Assembly (NCBI RefSeq): GCF_028368935.1 | Contig: NZ_JAQNDK010000002.1 | Coordinates: forward strand, 310,001-374,000 | DNA: 64,000 nucleotides | Source: Sorangium aterium | Lineage (GTDB): Bacteria; Myxococcota_A; Polyangia; Polyangiales; Polyangiaceae | Reading direction: 5' to 3' | Part shown: piece after piece, positions 44,235 to 52,297 of the stretch | Numbering within the stretch: the stretch's first letter is position 1 | How the letters are laid out: every line of letters starts with the position of its first letter | Notes under the pieces: model-generated | The model's database searches: none | What the model saw: only the letters and a program-made list of their open reading frames with translations | Told to the model about the DNA's origin: nothing | Position numbers and translations under genes: made by a program

Positions 44235-46772
44235 ATGTTTCCGACGGAGCCCGCTCCCGAGACGATTGGGGCCTACAAGATTCTCCGGCACCTGTCCGGT
44301 TCTGGGCCCACCAGCGTCTATCTCGGGCGACTGGATGGCCCGCTCGGGTTTCGCCGCGTCTGCGTGCTGAAGCTCGTCCCGAATACCGCCGAGGGCGATC
44401 CGCGCTTCGCCGACGAGCTCGCCCGCGAGGCGTCGATCTGCGCGACGATGAACCACCCGGCGATCGTGCGGATGTTCGACTTCTTCGAGCACGCCGGCCG
44501 GCTCGTGCTCGTGCTCGAGCACGTCGAGGGCGTGAACCTCAATCGGCTGCACCAGCACCTCGCGGCGCGGCAGCAGAAGCTCGCCGACGCGGCGGTCTAC
44601 TACCTGGTCCACTGCATCGCCGGGGCGCTCGCGCACGCGCACGGGTCCGTCGATGAGCACGGCAGCCCCACGCCGATCATCCATCGCAACCTCCACCCGG
44701 AGAACATCGTGATCGGGTGGGACGGGCAGGTGCGCCTGACGGGGTTCGGCATCGGCAAGATCCTCGGGCGCACGCCGGATACGATCGCGGGCGTTGTGAA
44801 AGGCGCGCCGGGCTACATGGCGCCCGAGCAGGCGCGCGCCGAGCGCGTCACGGTGAAGGCCGATATCTATGGCGTGGGGCTGCTGCTCTGGTCGTTGCTC
44901 ACGGGGCGGCGGCCGCCCGCGGACGGCACGCGCCCGCAGGCGATCGCCACGATCCGGCCGGAGATCCCGCGCCCGATCGTGGCGCTGCTCGACACGGCCC
45001 TCGCGCCCGCGCCGGACGATCGGAAGATCACCGTTCACGAGATCGAGCAGGCGCTCGCGAAGGTCGCTCGCCCTGAGAAGGGGAAGGCCGAGCTCGTGAC
45101 GCGCGTGCAATCCGCGCACGCGACGATCGAGATCGAGGACGCGGATCGCGAGGAGGACAGGCGGCCGACGATCCCGGTCAAGGGCAAGGGCGGCCAGACC
45201 GCGCGGCCCGCGGCGGACGCGGCGAAGCGGCTCGCGAAGGATCTCTTTGCCAGGGATCAGGCGGCCAGGGACGGCGGCGCCGCGAGGCTGCGGACTCCCG
45301 GCGCGCAGGCGAAGACCGCGCCTCCCTCGGCGGCGGCGTCCGAGGCGCTGAGCGGGTCGGCTCGGCAGGAAGGCAAGCCGACGCTCGGCGCGCCGGCGCC
45401 CGAGCCGATCACGATCCCGGTGCCGGCGGGCCATGCGTCGTCGGCGCTCGAGGTGCGGGGCGAGGGCGCGAAGGGCGTCGAGGGACGAAGGCCCGCGCTG
45501 CCGGATCGCGAGACATTCGGCCGCCTGTTCGAGGCGTCGAAGCGCGCGGCGGAGCGCGACGCGGCGGCGGCCGACGAGGGGCCGCCGGGGGGCGGGCCGC
45601 CGACGTTGACCGAGGTCGATCCGGTGTTCTTCGAGGAGGACGGCACGACGATGCCCGGCACGGGCGCGGAGGCAGCCCGCTTCGTGCCGACCACCTCGGT
45701 GATCCCGGAGGCGATCCGCTTCGGTCCGCCGCCGGCCCTCCCGGCGGATCTCGCGCCCGCGTTCCTGGGAGCGCCGCCGAAGCCGCCTTCCGGCTCGCCG
45801 GTGACCCCCTCCGGCGTGACCGTGCCGATGGGCGTGTCGGGCCTGACGCCGCCCGGGGTGACGGTGCCAGTGGACGGCTCATCGGGGCTGACGCCGCCCG
45901 GGGGCGTGCCGTACCCGAGGCCGAGCGCGGAGGGCCGCAGCGGCTCTCCGATGGAGTCGTCGCCCCCGGCGGGCGCGTCGTCGCGGCGCCCGCGGCTGCC
46001 TGCGCTGGCGTGGCAAGCGCCGCGTTCGCTGTCGCCTGCCGGGACGATCGCGGTGTCGGCGATCACGGCGACGGTGGTGGCGGGGCTCTGGATCTACGTG
46101 GCGCGACGGGATCGCCCCGAGCCGGATGCCGCTGCCGCGGTGGAGCTGGCGCCCGCGCTCGTCGAGCCCACAGCCGCGGCGGCGTCCGCTGCGAGCGAGT
46201 CGCCCCCCGCGAAGAAGGCTCCGGCAGGGAAGGCGCAGGCGGCGAAGACGCTTTCAGCAAAGGAGGCCGCCGCGGCGAAGGAGGCTGCGGCGAAGGAGGC
46301 CGCTGCGAAGGAAGCCGCCGCTGCGAAGGAGGCCGCTGCGAAGGAAGCCGCTGCGGTGAAGGAGGCCGCTGCGAAGGAAGCCGCCGCTGCGAAGGAGGCC
46401 GCTGCGAAGGAGGCCGCTGCGAAGGAGGCCGCTGCGAAGGAAGCCGCTGCGGCGAAGGACGCGGCGGCCAAGGAGGCTGCGAGCCAGGCGAAGCAGGGGG
46501 GCAATCCCGCGTCGCTGCCCAAGGATCAGGGCCTGCTCACGGTGGGGTTTCCGCAGCCGGGGGGCGTCTACATGACGGGCAAGTACGCGGGGGATGTGAA
46601 CCAGGCGCTGGCCGTGCGCTGCGGCCGCTTCTTCGTGCGCGTCGGCCGGCCCGGGAAGACGAAGTTCCCCGAGTGGCTCAGCGCGGGTGTGACGGCGCAG
46701 GTGCCCTGCCAGGGGGCCACGAGCATCGATATCAAGCCGAGCGCACCGCCGAAGGCGAAGAAGAAGCGGTAG
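44235..46772 (+). CDS. Transmembrane kinase-like protein, probable pseudokinase
   Basis: An 845-residue protein with an N-terminal kinase fold (about 10-275): VCVLKLV keeps the ATP lysine and APGYMAPEQARAE is a normal activation-segment end. However the catalytic loop reads IIHRNLHPENIVI (HRN, with the catalytic Asp replaced by Asn and the following Lys by His), and the DFG site is GFG (RLTGFGIGK, about 169). Loss of both acidic residues predicts no phosphotransfer. A disordered Pro/Ala-rich linker follows, one membrane span (about 605-622), an Ala-Lys-Glu helix repeat (about 675-750) and a 90-residue C-terminal domain with two Cys. It may act as a scaffold or ATP-sensing receptor. Confidence 0.85.
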   Translation: MFPTEPAPETIGAYKILRHLSGSGPTSVYLGRLDGPLGFRRVCVLKLVPNTAEGDPRFADELAREASICATMNHPAIVRMFDFFEHAGRLVLVLEHVEGVNLNRLHQHLAARQQKLADAAVYYLVHCIAGALAHAHGSVDEHGSPTPIIHRNLHPENIVIGWDGQVRLTGFGIGKILGRTPDTIAGVVKGAPGYMAPEQARAERVTVKADIYGVGLLLWSLLTGRRPPADGTRPQAIATIRPEIPRPIVALLDTALAPAPDDRKITVHEIEQALAKVARPEKGKAELVTRVQSAHATIEIEDADREEDRRPTIPVKGKGGQTARPAADAAKRLAKDLFARDQAARDGGAARLRTPGAQAKTAPPSAAASEALSGSARQEGKPTLGAPAPEPITIPVPAGHASSALEVRGEGAKGVEGRRPALPDRETFGRLFEASKRAAERDAAAADEGPPGGGPPTLTEVDPVFFEEDGTTMPGTGAEAARFVPTTSVIPEAIRFGPPPALPADLAPAFLGAPPKPPSGSPVTPSGVTVPMGVSGLTPPGVTVPVDGSSGLTPPGGVPYPRPSAEGRSGSPMESSPPAGASSRRPRLPALAWQAPRSLSPAGTIAVSAITATVVAGLWIYVARRDRPEPDAAAAVELAPALVEPTAAAASAASESPPAKKAPAGKAQAAKTLSAKEAAAAKEAAAKEAAAKEAAAAKEAAAKEAAAVKEAAAKEAAAAKEAAAKEAAAKEAAAKEAAAAKDAAAKEAASQAKQGGNPASLPKDQGLLTVGFPQPGGVYMTGKYAGDVNQALAVRCGRFFVRVGRPGKTKFPEWLSAGVTAQVPCQGATSIDIKPSAPPKAKKKR
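46256..46483 (+). repeat. In-frame repeats encoding AAKEA helix units
   Basis: Repeats of gcgaaggaggccgct and variants, about 15-bp period, coding for (A)AAKEA units that should form a long single helix outside the membrane in the pseudokinase. Confidence 0.85.
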
Positions 46773-46790
46773 CCCGGCGCCCGGCGCCCA

Positions 46791-46811
46791 GGCCGCCTCG
46801 GTGCGGCGGCC
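46791..46811. terminator. GC hairpin between pseudokinase and VOC genes
   Basis: GGCCGCC, loop TCGGTGC, GGCGGCC: seven perfect pairs between convergent genes. No T tract. Confidence 0.4.
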
Positions 46812-46849
46812 GGAGCCCTCTGCGGCAATGGCGCAATGGCCGCGCGCCC

Positions 46850-47212
46850 CTACTTCATACAGACCGCCTCCAGGTTGTTGCCGTCGGGGTCGTGCAGGAA
46901 AGCCGCATAATACGTCGGGGCGTAATCCGCGCGCACGCCGGGCTTGCCGTTGTCGCGGCCGCCGGCCGCCAGCCCCTCCCGGTAGAACCGATCGACCGCG
47001 GCATGATCCGCGGCGCGCAGGGCGATGTGCGCGCCGGGGCCCCGGGGGCCGTGGTCCACCTGCAGATAAAGGGCCGGGGCCCCCTCGGGACCGAAGCTCG
47101 CATAAGCCTCGTCGCGGGCGCACAGCACGTGACCGAGCGGCGCCAGCGCAGCGGCGTAGAAGCGAACGCTCGCCTCGATGTCCTTCACCTTCAGTCCGAT
47201 GTGATCGTACAT
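46850..47212 (-). CDS. VOC/glyoxalase-fold protein
   Basis: A 120-residue member of the vicinal-oxygen-chelate superfamily: MYDHIGLKVKDIEASVRFY at the start, HIALRAADHAAVDRFYREGL in the second module, and the closing FLHDPDGNNLEAVCMK. Metal ligands are probably His4 and the late Glu. Such single-domain proteins include lactoylglutathione lyase relatives and antibiotic-binding proteins; the substrate here is unknown. It is monocistronic and convergent with the pseudokinase gene. Confidence 0.88.
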   Translation of the reverse strand: MYDHIGLKVKDIEASVRFYAAALAPLGHVLCARDEAYASFGPEGAPALYLQVDHGPRGPGAHIALRAADHAAVDRFYREGLAAGGRDNGKPGVRADYAPTYYAAFLHDPDGNNLEAVCMK

Positions 47213-47420
47213 GTTGCCTCCTCATGAGGAGGACCCACGAGAGGGCGCCTCCACGCCGGAGACGCTAGCGAGGGGTGCCCCCGGCGCTCTTGGAGAATCT
47301 TGCGGTCGATGCGCGGCGCGCCTCCACTCCACGCGCGCGCTCCTTCACCGCGGCATCGCGCCGTCGCGGAGCCCAGGGGCGGCCGTCGCTCTCGGCCGTC
47401 CGGCCGTCATCGAGCGCCGC

Positions 47421-47774
47421 TCAGGCGGTGTCGATCGTCCTGAGCAGGGCCTCGAGCTCGAACGGCTTGCTGAGCACCTTGCGCGCGTGCGTCGGCATCG
47501 GCTGCTTGATGTTCGACGCCGCGGTCATGATGACGACGGGGATCTCCTCCAGCGCGGGGACCGCGCAGAGCTCGTCGCACACCTTCCAGCCGTTCATCTT
47601 CGGCATCATCAGGTCGAGCAGGATCACTCCGGGCCTTTCGCCGTCGAGGAGCCGCTCGAGCGCTTCTCGCCCGCTGAAGAAGGGCGTCGCTTCATAACCG
47701 AGGTCGCGCAGCGTCTCGGCCAGGGTCGTCGCCAGATCCACGTCGTCATCGATGATCAGAACAGACTTGGTCAT
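47421..47774 (-). CDS. Single-domain response regulator
   Basis: A 117-residue receiver domain with no output domain. Acidic pocket IIDDDVDL (two Asp), phospho-acceptor Asp in VILLDLMMPKMNGW (about 51), Thr in VVIMTAASN and Lys in VLSKPFELEALL. The start at 47774 is chosen because receiver domains begin with such a KSVLIIDDD strand; upstream residues in the same frame are not protein-like. It probably relays phosphate from an unlinked histidine kinase or works as a phospho-sink. It is divergent from the FBPase gene. Confidence 0.92.
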   Translation of the reverse strand: MTKSVLIIDDDVDLATTLAETLRDLGYEATPFFSGREALERLLDGERPGVILLDLMMPKMNGWKVCDELCAVPALEEIPVVIMTAASNIKQPMPTHARKVLSKPFELEALLRTIDTA

Positions 47775-48023
47775 GTAGTGAAGAGGGCGTTCGCTGGTGA
47801 ATGTGAGGCCGGCGTCGAGTCCGTCCGGCGCAGAGGGGCGGCCTCGCAGCCCCGAAATTGCATGGGCTCCCATTGCATTTGCTAGTAGGACGCCGCGCGG
47901 CCGCAAGGAGAAACGCGGCAGAGCCAGGCACATGTGCTCGCCTTGCGCGCTTGCCCGGCTGCTTCAGCGCGGCACGCGGCACACGTCGCGCGCGCGTGCG
48001 TGCGTCGAGCCGCGGCCTTGCTC

Positions 48024-48029
48024 TATGCT
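48024..48029 (+). promoter_or_regulatory. Possible -10 box of the FBPase gene
   Basis: TATGCT (TANNNT) ends eight bases before the ATG at 48038; no Shine-Dalgarno sequence, so probably leaderless. Confidence 0.4.
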
Positions 48030-48037
48030 GTGGCGCC

Positions 48038-49963
48038 ATGCTCGACACGCGGGAGCTGCCGCTCCTCCGGGCCCTCGCGGGCCGGTACCCGACGACCGAG
48101 GCCGCGCTCTCGGAGATCGGCCATCTGCGGGCGATCCTGTCGCTCCCGAAGGGGACGGTGCACGTGGTCAGCGACGTCCACGGCGAGCACAGGAAGCTGA
48201 AGCACATCATCAACAACGCCTCGGGGAGCCTGCGGCCGCTCGTCGAGCGGGTCTTCGGCGACCGGCTCACGGCGGCCGAGAAGCGCGCGCTGCTCTCGGT
48301 CGTCTACTACCCTCGCGAGAGCTATGCCCGCGTCGCGTCCCGCAGCGAGGGGGAGCGGCGGGGCTTCCTGCTCTGGACGCTCGCGCGCGAGATCGAGGTC
48401 ATCCGCCAGCTGTCGCTGCGCTACACGCTCCGCCAGGTGGAGGCGGCGTTCCCGGAGGACATGCGGGGCCTGCTCCGCGAGCTCGTGTCGGCGCGCGCCG
48501 CCCTCGGCGAGGGCGGCTACCTCGACGCGCTCATCGAGCCGTTCGTGCAGCACGGTCGTGAGATAGAGATCCTGCGCGCCACGGCGCGCGCCATCCGGAA
48601 CCTGACGGTCTTCGAGCTCGTGGTGGCCGGCGATCTCGGCGATCGCGGTCCCCGGCTGGACAAGGTGATCGAGTACCTGATGCGCCAGCCGCGCGTGCGG
48701 GTCGTGTGGGGCAACCACGACGTGAGCTGGATGGGCGCGAGCCTCGGCCAGGAGGCGCTCATCGCCACGGTGGTCCGGCTCTCGCTGCGGTACGGGCGCC
48801 TGTCGCAGCTGGAAGAGGGCTTTGGCATCCCGGTGGCGCCGCTCGATCGGCTCGCGCGCACGGCCTACGCCGACGATCCGGCGGAGCGCTTCGCGGTCCG
48901 GGGCGAGGGGCTGCGCGACGCCCTCCTGCTGGCGCGGATGCAGAAGGCCGCGGCCGTCCTCCAGTTCAAGCTGGAGGGGCAGCTCTGCCGACGCCGCCCC
49001 GAGTACGCGCTCGAGCACCGCTGCCTGCTCCATCGCATCGACCCGCGCGCGGGCACGGTCGCGATCGACGGCGACGTGTTTCCGCTGCTCGACGCGCGCT
49101 TCCCGACGCTCGACCCCGGCGATCCGTACGCGCTGACGCCGGACGAGGCGGCGTGCATCGCCCTTCTGAAGGAGTCTTTCCTGAGGAGCCCGGCGCTGTC
49201 GCGCCAGATGCGCTGGATGGTGCAGCAGGGGACGACGTGGCTCAGGCGCGACCGGGCGCTCATCTTCCACGGCTGTGTCCCGGTGGACGGCGAGGGCGAG
49301 CTCCTTCCTTTCGTGGTGGACGGCGAGGTTCGCCGCGGCAGGGCGCTGTTCGACGCGCTGGAGCGAACGGTGCGCCGGGCTTTCCGGGCGGGCGCGCAGG
49401 AGGACGTCGACATGCTCTGGTACCTCTGGACTGGGCCGCTCTCGCCCATGTTCGGCAAGGACCGGATGACGACGTTCGAGTCGTATTTCGTCGCCGACGA
49501 GAGGACGCACAAGGAGACGAAGAACCCGTATTTCCACCTGATCCACGACGCCGCGTTCTGCGGCCGGGTGTGCCGTGAGTTCGGTGTGGACGAGGAGCGC
49601 GGGCTCATCGTGAACGGGCACGTGCCGGTCAGGGTCGAGCGGGGGGAGTCGCCGATCAAGGCGTCGCGCCGCGCGGTGACGATCGACGGGGCGTTCTCGG
49701 AGGCGTACGGCGACAAGGGGTACACGCTCGTGCTCGAGGCGAGCGGGGCGCGGCTCGCGCAGCACCACCATTTCACGTCGGTCGAGCAGGCCGTCGAGGC
49801 GGGGGAGGACATCATCCCCGTGATCTCGGACGTGGAGGTCTACGAGGCCGAGCGCCGGGTCGGAGACACCGAGAAGGGGGAGGAGATCGAGCGGGAGATC
49901 GAGATCCTGGAGCGGCTCATCGAGGCGTATCGAGACGGCGCGCTCCTGGAGCAGCCGAGGTGA
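48038..49963 (+). CDS. fbp: Class III fructose-1,6-bisphosphatase
   Basis: A 641-residue enzyme of the calcineurin-like phosphatase fold, the class III FBPase best known from Firmicutes, which dephosphorylates fructose-1,6-bisphosphate in gluconeogenesis. Metal-binding motifs are in order: [48 protein letters not shown], then [12 protein letters not shown] and [11 protein letters not shown] (His ligands). The order and length match the family. The start at 48038 begins the conserved [16 protein letters not shown] region. It is a monocistronic gene and ends at a perfect hairpin. Confidence 0.94.
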   Translation: MLDTRELPLLRALAGRYPTTEAALSEIGHLRAILSLPKGTVHVVSDVHGEHRKLKHIINNASGSLRPLVERVFGDRLTAAEKRALLSVVYYPRESYARVASRSEGERRGFLLWTLAREIEVIRQLSLRYTLRQVEAAFPEDMRGLLRELVSARAALGEGGYLDALIEPFVQHGREIEILRATARAIRNLTVFELVVAGDLGDRGPRLDKVIEYLMRQPRVRVVWGNHDVSWMGASLGQEALIATVVRLSLRYGRLSQLEEGFGIPVAPLDRLARTAYADDPAERFAVRGEGLRDALLLARMQKAAAVLQFKLEGQLCRRRPEYALEHRCLLHRIDPRAGTVAIDGDVFPLLDARFPTLDPGDPYALTPDEAACIALLKESFLRSPALSRQMRWMVQQGTTWLRRDRALIFHGCVPVDGEGELLPFVVDGEVRRGRALFDALERTVRRAFRAGAQEDVDMLWYLWTGPLSPMFGKDRMTTFESYFVADERTHKETKNPYFHLIHDAAFCGRVCREFGVDEERGLIVNGHVPVRVERGESPIKASRRAVTIDGAFSEAYGDKGYTLVLEASGARLAQHHHFTSVEQAVEAGEDIIPVISDVEVYEAERRVGDTEKGEEIEREIEILERLIEAYRDGALLEQPR

Positions 49964-49967
49964 GGTG

Positions 49968-49989
49968 AGGCGCGGCGGGGGCCGCGCCT
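49968..49989. terminator. Perfect 9-bp hairpin after fbp
   Basis: AGGCGCGGC, loop GGGG, GCCGCGCCT, between fbp and the convergent lipoprotein gene that ends at 49997. No T tract. Confidence 0.55.
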
Positions 49990-49996
49990 GGCCTCG

Positions 49997-51310
49997 TCAC
50001 TCCAGCTGACCGTCCGCGATCCAGTCGACGAGCGTCTGCTGCTCTGCGGCCGTCAGGCAGTTAGCGTTCGCGGCGTCGAGCGCCGGGTCGCCGGTGCATC
50101 CGCGGTTGCGCGGCATGCGGGTGGCGTTGTCGACGTCGTGGATGCGGATGACGGTGCACGCCCCCTGCGTCCGCGCGGGTTCACCCGGGCCCACGGCGCA
50201 CTGGGCCGAGTTCGAGGGAAGCTTCGCGGACTCGTAGGTGATTGAGAAGCCGCTGGCCGGCGGGGGATCCGTGCGGGTGTGGCAGGGCGAGCACTTCGCC
50301 AGCAGGATCGGCTCCACGTCGGCCCATCGCACGGGCTCGGCGTCATCGCCGCCCGCGCCGCCCGCGCCGCCAGTGCCGCCCGCACCGCCGGCGCCGACTG
50401 CGACGGCGGTGGAGGACTCGCCGCCTGCGCCGCCTGCGCCGACCGCGACGGTGGAGGACTCGCCGCCCGCGCCGCCGGCGCCGACTGCGACGGCGGTGGA
50501 GGACTCGCCGCCTGCGCCGCCTGCGCCGACCGCGACGGTGGAGGACTCACCGCCCGCGCCGCCTGCGCCGACTGCGACGGCGGTGGAGGACTCGCCGCCT
50601 GCGCCGACTGCGACGGTGGAGGACTCGCCGCCCGCACCGCCTGCGCCGACCGCGACGGTGGAGGAGTCGCCGCCCGAGCCGCCGGAGCCAACAGCGACGC
50701 TGGTGGTGGCGGCGGTGGAGGAGTCGCCGCCCGAGCCGCCGGAGCCAACAGCGACGCTGGTGGTGGCGGCGGTGGAGGAGTCGCCGCCCGAGCCGCCGGA
50801 GCCAACCGCGGCGCTGGTGGTGGCGGCGGTGGAGGACTCGCCGCCCGAGCCGCCCGCGCCAACCGCGGCGCCGGAGGTGGCAGCCGTGGAGGACTCGCCG
50901 CCCGAGCCGCTGGAGCTAGCCGCGACGCTGGTGCTGGCAGCGGTGGAAGGCTCACCGCTCGCGCCGGTGGAAGGCTCGCCGCCCTCACCACCCGCGCCGC
51001 CGGCGCCGCCCTCGCCACCCGCGCCGGCAGCGCCGCCGGCGCCGCCCTCGCCACCCGTGCCAGGAGCGCCGCCGGCGCCGCCCTCGCCACCCGTACCAGG
51101 AGCGCCGCCGGTGCCGCCCTCGCCGCCGCTGCCGCTGGTGCTGCCGCCGCCAGTTCCTACGCCGGTGCTGGTGGAGGTGCCGCCGCCGCCCTCACCGCCT
51201 GCGCCGCCTGTGCCAAAGCCGACCTCGTCGTCACCGCACGCGGTGAGCGCGAGGAGCAGCGTCCCGGTGGTCATGAAGAGACGAATGGAAGTACGCGGGA
51301 TAGAGACCAT
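49997..51310 (-). CDS. Gly/Ser-repeat lipoprotein with C-terminal cytochrome c-like domain
   Basis: A 437-residue predicted lipoprotein: signal peptide TTGTLLLALTACGDDE with lipobox, then about 300 residues of low-complexity repeats (GGAGG and ESST(A/T/V)AVG units). The C-terminal 110 residues hold one c-type heme motif CSPCH (about 340-344), and a later RMPRNRGC Met that could be the sixth ligand, in a compact domain ending LTAAEQQTLVDWIADGQ, typical of cytochrome-c-like modules at the ends of myxobacterial and planctomycete lipoproteins. Probably a surface electron carrier on a long flexible stalk. A second possible start is at 51274. Confidence 0.8.
   Translation of the reverse strand: MVSIPRTSIRLFMTTGTLLLALTACGDDEVGFGTGGAGGEGGGGTSTSTGVGTGGGSTSGSGGEGGTGGAPGTGGEGGAGGAPGTGGEGGAGGAAGAGGEGGAGGAGGEGGEPSTGASGEPSTAASTSVAASSSGSGGESSTAATSGAAVGAGGSGGESSTAATTSAAVGSGGSGGDSSTAATTSVAVGSGGSGGDSSTAATTSVAVGSGGSGGDSSTVAVGAGGAGGESSTVAVGAGGESSTAVAVGAGGAGGESSTVAVGAGGAGGESSTAVAVGAGGAGGESSTVAVGAGGAGGESSTAVAVGAGGAGGTGGAGGAGGDDAEPVRWADVEPILLAKCSPCHTRTDPPPASGFSITYESAKLPSNSAQCAVGPGEPARTQGACTVIRIHDVDNATRMPRNRGCTGDPALDAANANCLTAAEQQTLVDWIADGQLE
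50395..50905 (-). repeat. In-frame repeats encoding GESST-AVGAGGAG units
   Basis: About a dozen units of 33 to 45 bases inside the cytochrome-c-like lipoprotein gene, with several near-identical copies. Pattern suggests recent expansion. Confidence 0.85.
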
Positions 51311-51367
51311 GCGCGGAGAATAGGCGCGTGCAGTATCGCGGGTAAATGCTGCCGCACAGAAGACAAG

Positions 51368-51373
51368 ATTTTA
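51368..51373 (-). promoter_or_regulatory. Possible extended -10 of the repeat lipoprotein gene
   Basis: On the minus strand TGATAAAAT: TAAAAT preceded by TGA, an extended -10 pattern in a rare AT-rich patch about 60 bases before the gene start. The -35 is not clear. Confidence 0.4.
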
Positions 51374-52297
51374 TCATTGCTCCCTTGACGGAATATGCTT
51401 CCGCTGAATCGCGGCGGTCGACGCCCCGGCTCGCCCGTCGGCTCCCGCTCCAGTGAGGCCACGGCTCTGTCCGCCGGCCCTGTTGGACCGCGCCGATCAC
51501 GCCGCGCCCGGCTGGAGTCCTCATTGCAGGTGTACGACCGCGCGAGGACGGGCTCGACGATCCGGAGCGCGCGCGGCGTGGTGCCGCGGCTGCATCGTAT
51601 CCCCGAGGTGCCACGGCACATGATAGCTGTTCACCGCCATCTTCATGATGGAGCGTTGAGCGCCGACTCCTCGACCACCCGTGGAACGCTGGTGATGTCA
51701 ACTCCGTTGAGGATGGCTCGTCGTTGCGCCGCCATCCTCTCTCCTCCTTGTCTCCCTCGCGCCGTCTCTCGATCATCGGATCGGAGAGGATGTGCTCGAC
51801 CCCGGTGAGCCCGCATCCATCGATGAGCCCGTCGCGTCCTCGCTCGTGCACGGGTTGTCGCGTTATGCCACGGGTAAATTACCGCGCTGCGCCATCGGGT
51901 TTGCAACTTGCGGCCCGACTCGAACTATGGTTAACCGGTGGCGTCCCAGGACGCACCGTGTCATCCGGTGCGCCACGAGGCACGAGAGAGGGCTGGCTCG
52001 GCCTCATCGCCTCGTCGCGGCGGCGACGATCGCGCAAGCGCGACCACGCGACCACGTGACCGAACCCTCGTTCGCGGCATGAGGGGGGCTTGCGTGCCGG
52101 TGGAGTCATGGATTAGAACGTTCGCTCTCTGTCTTATATTTCTTACACCCATCGCTTGGAGATCATTTCTTCCCATGCTCACGCCCTCGATCGGCTTTCG
52201 GCCTCGCTCGGGCGAACGGCTCGACAGGGCTCTGCTGCCCGGCACGGTTCACCTCAGAGCCCATCCTTCATCTCATAGACAAGAGAGGGGAGCACCC
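51374..52297. other. Divergent region without supported gene
   Basis: About 920 bases between the repeat lipoprotein and the glycosidase. Open frames here are Arg/Ser-rich and look like shadows. It should contain the glycosidase promoter; TATATT at 52135-52140 is a weak candidate. Confidence 0.5.

Noticed and set aside
46256-46483. Possible CRISPR-like direct repeats
   Set aside because: Unit is a 15-base codon repeat in frame within the pseudokinase, without unique spacers.
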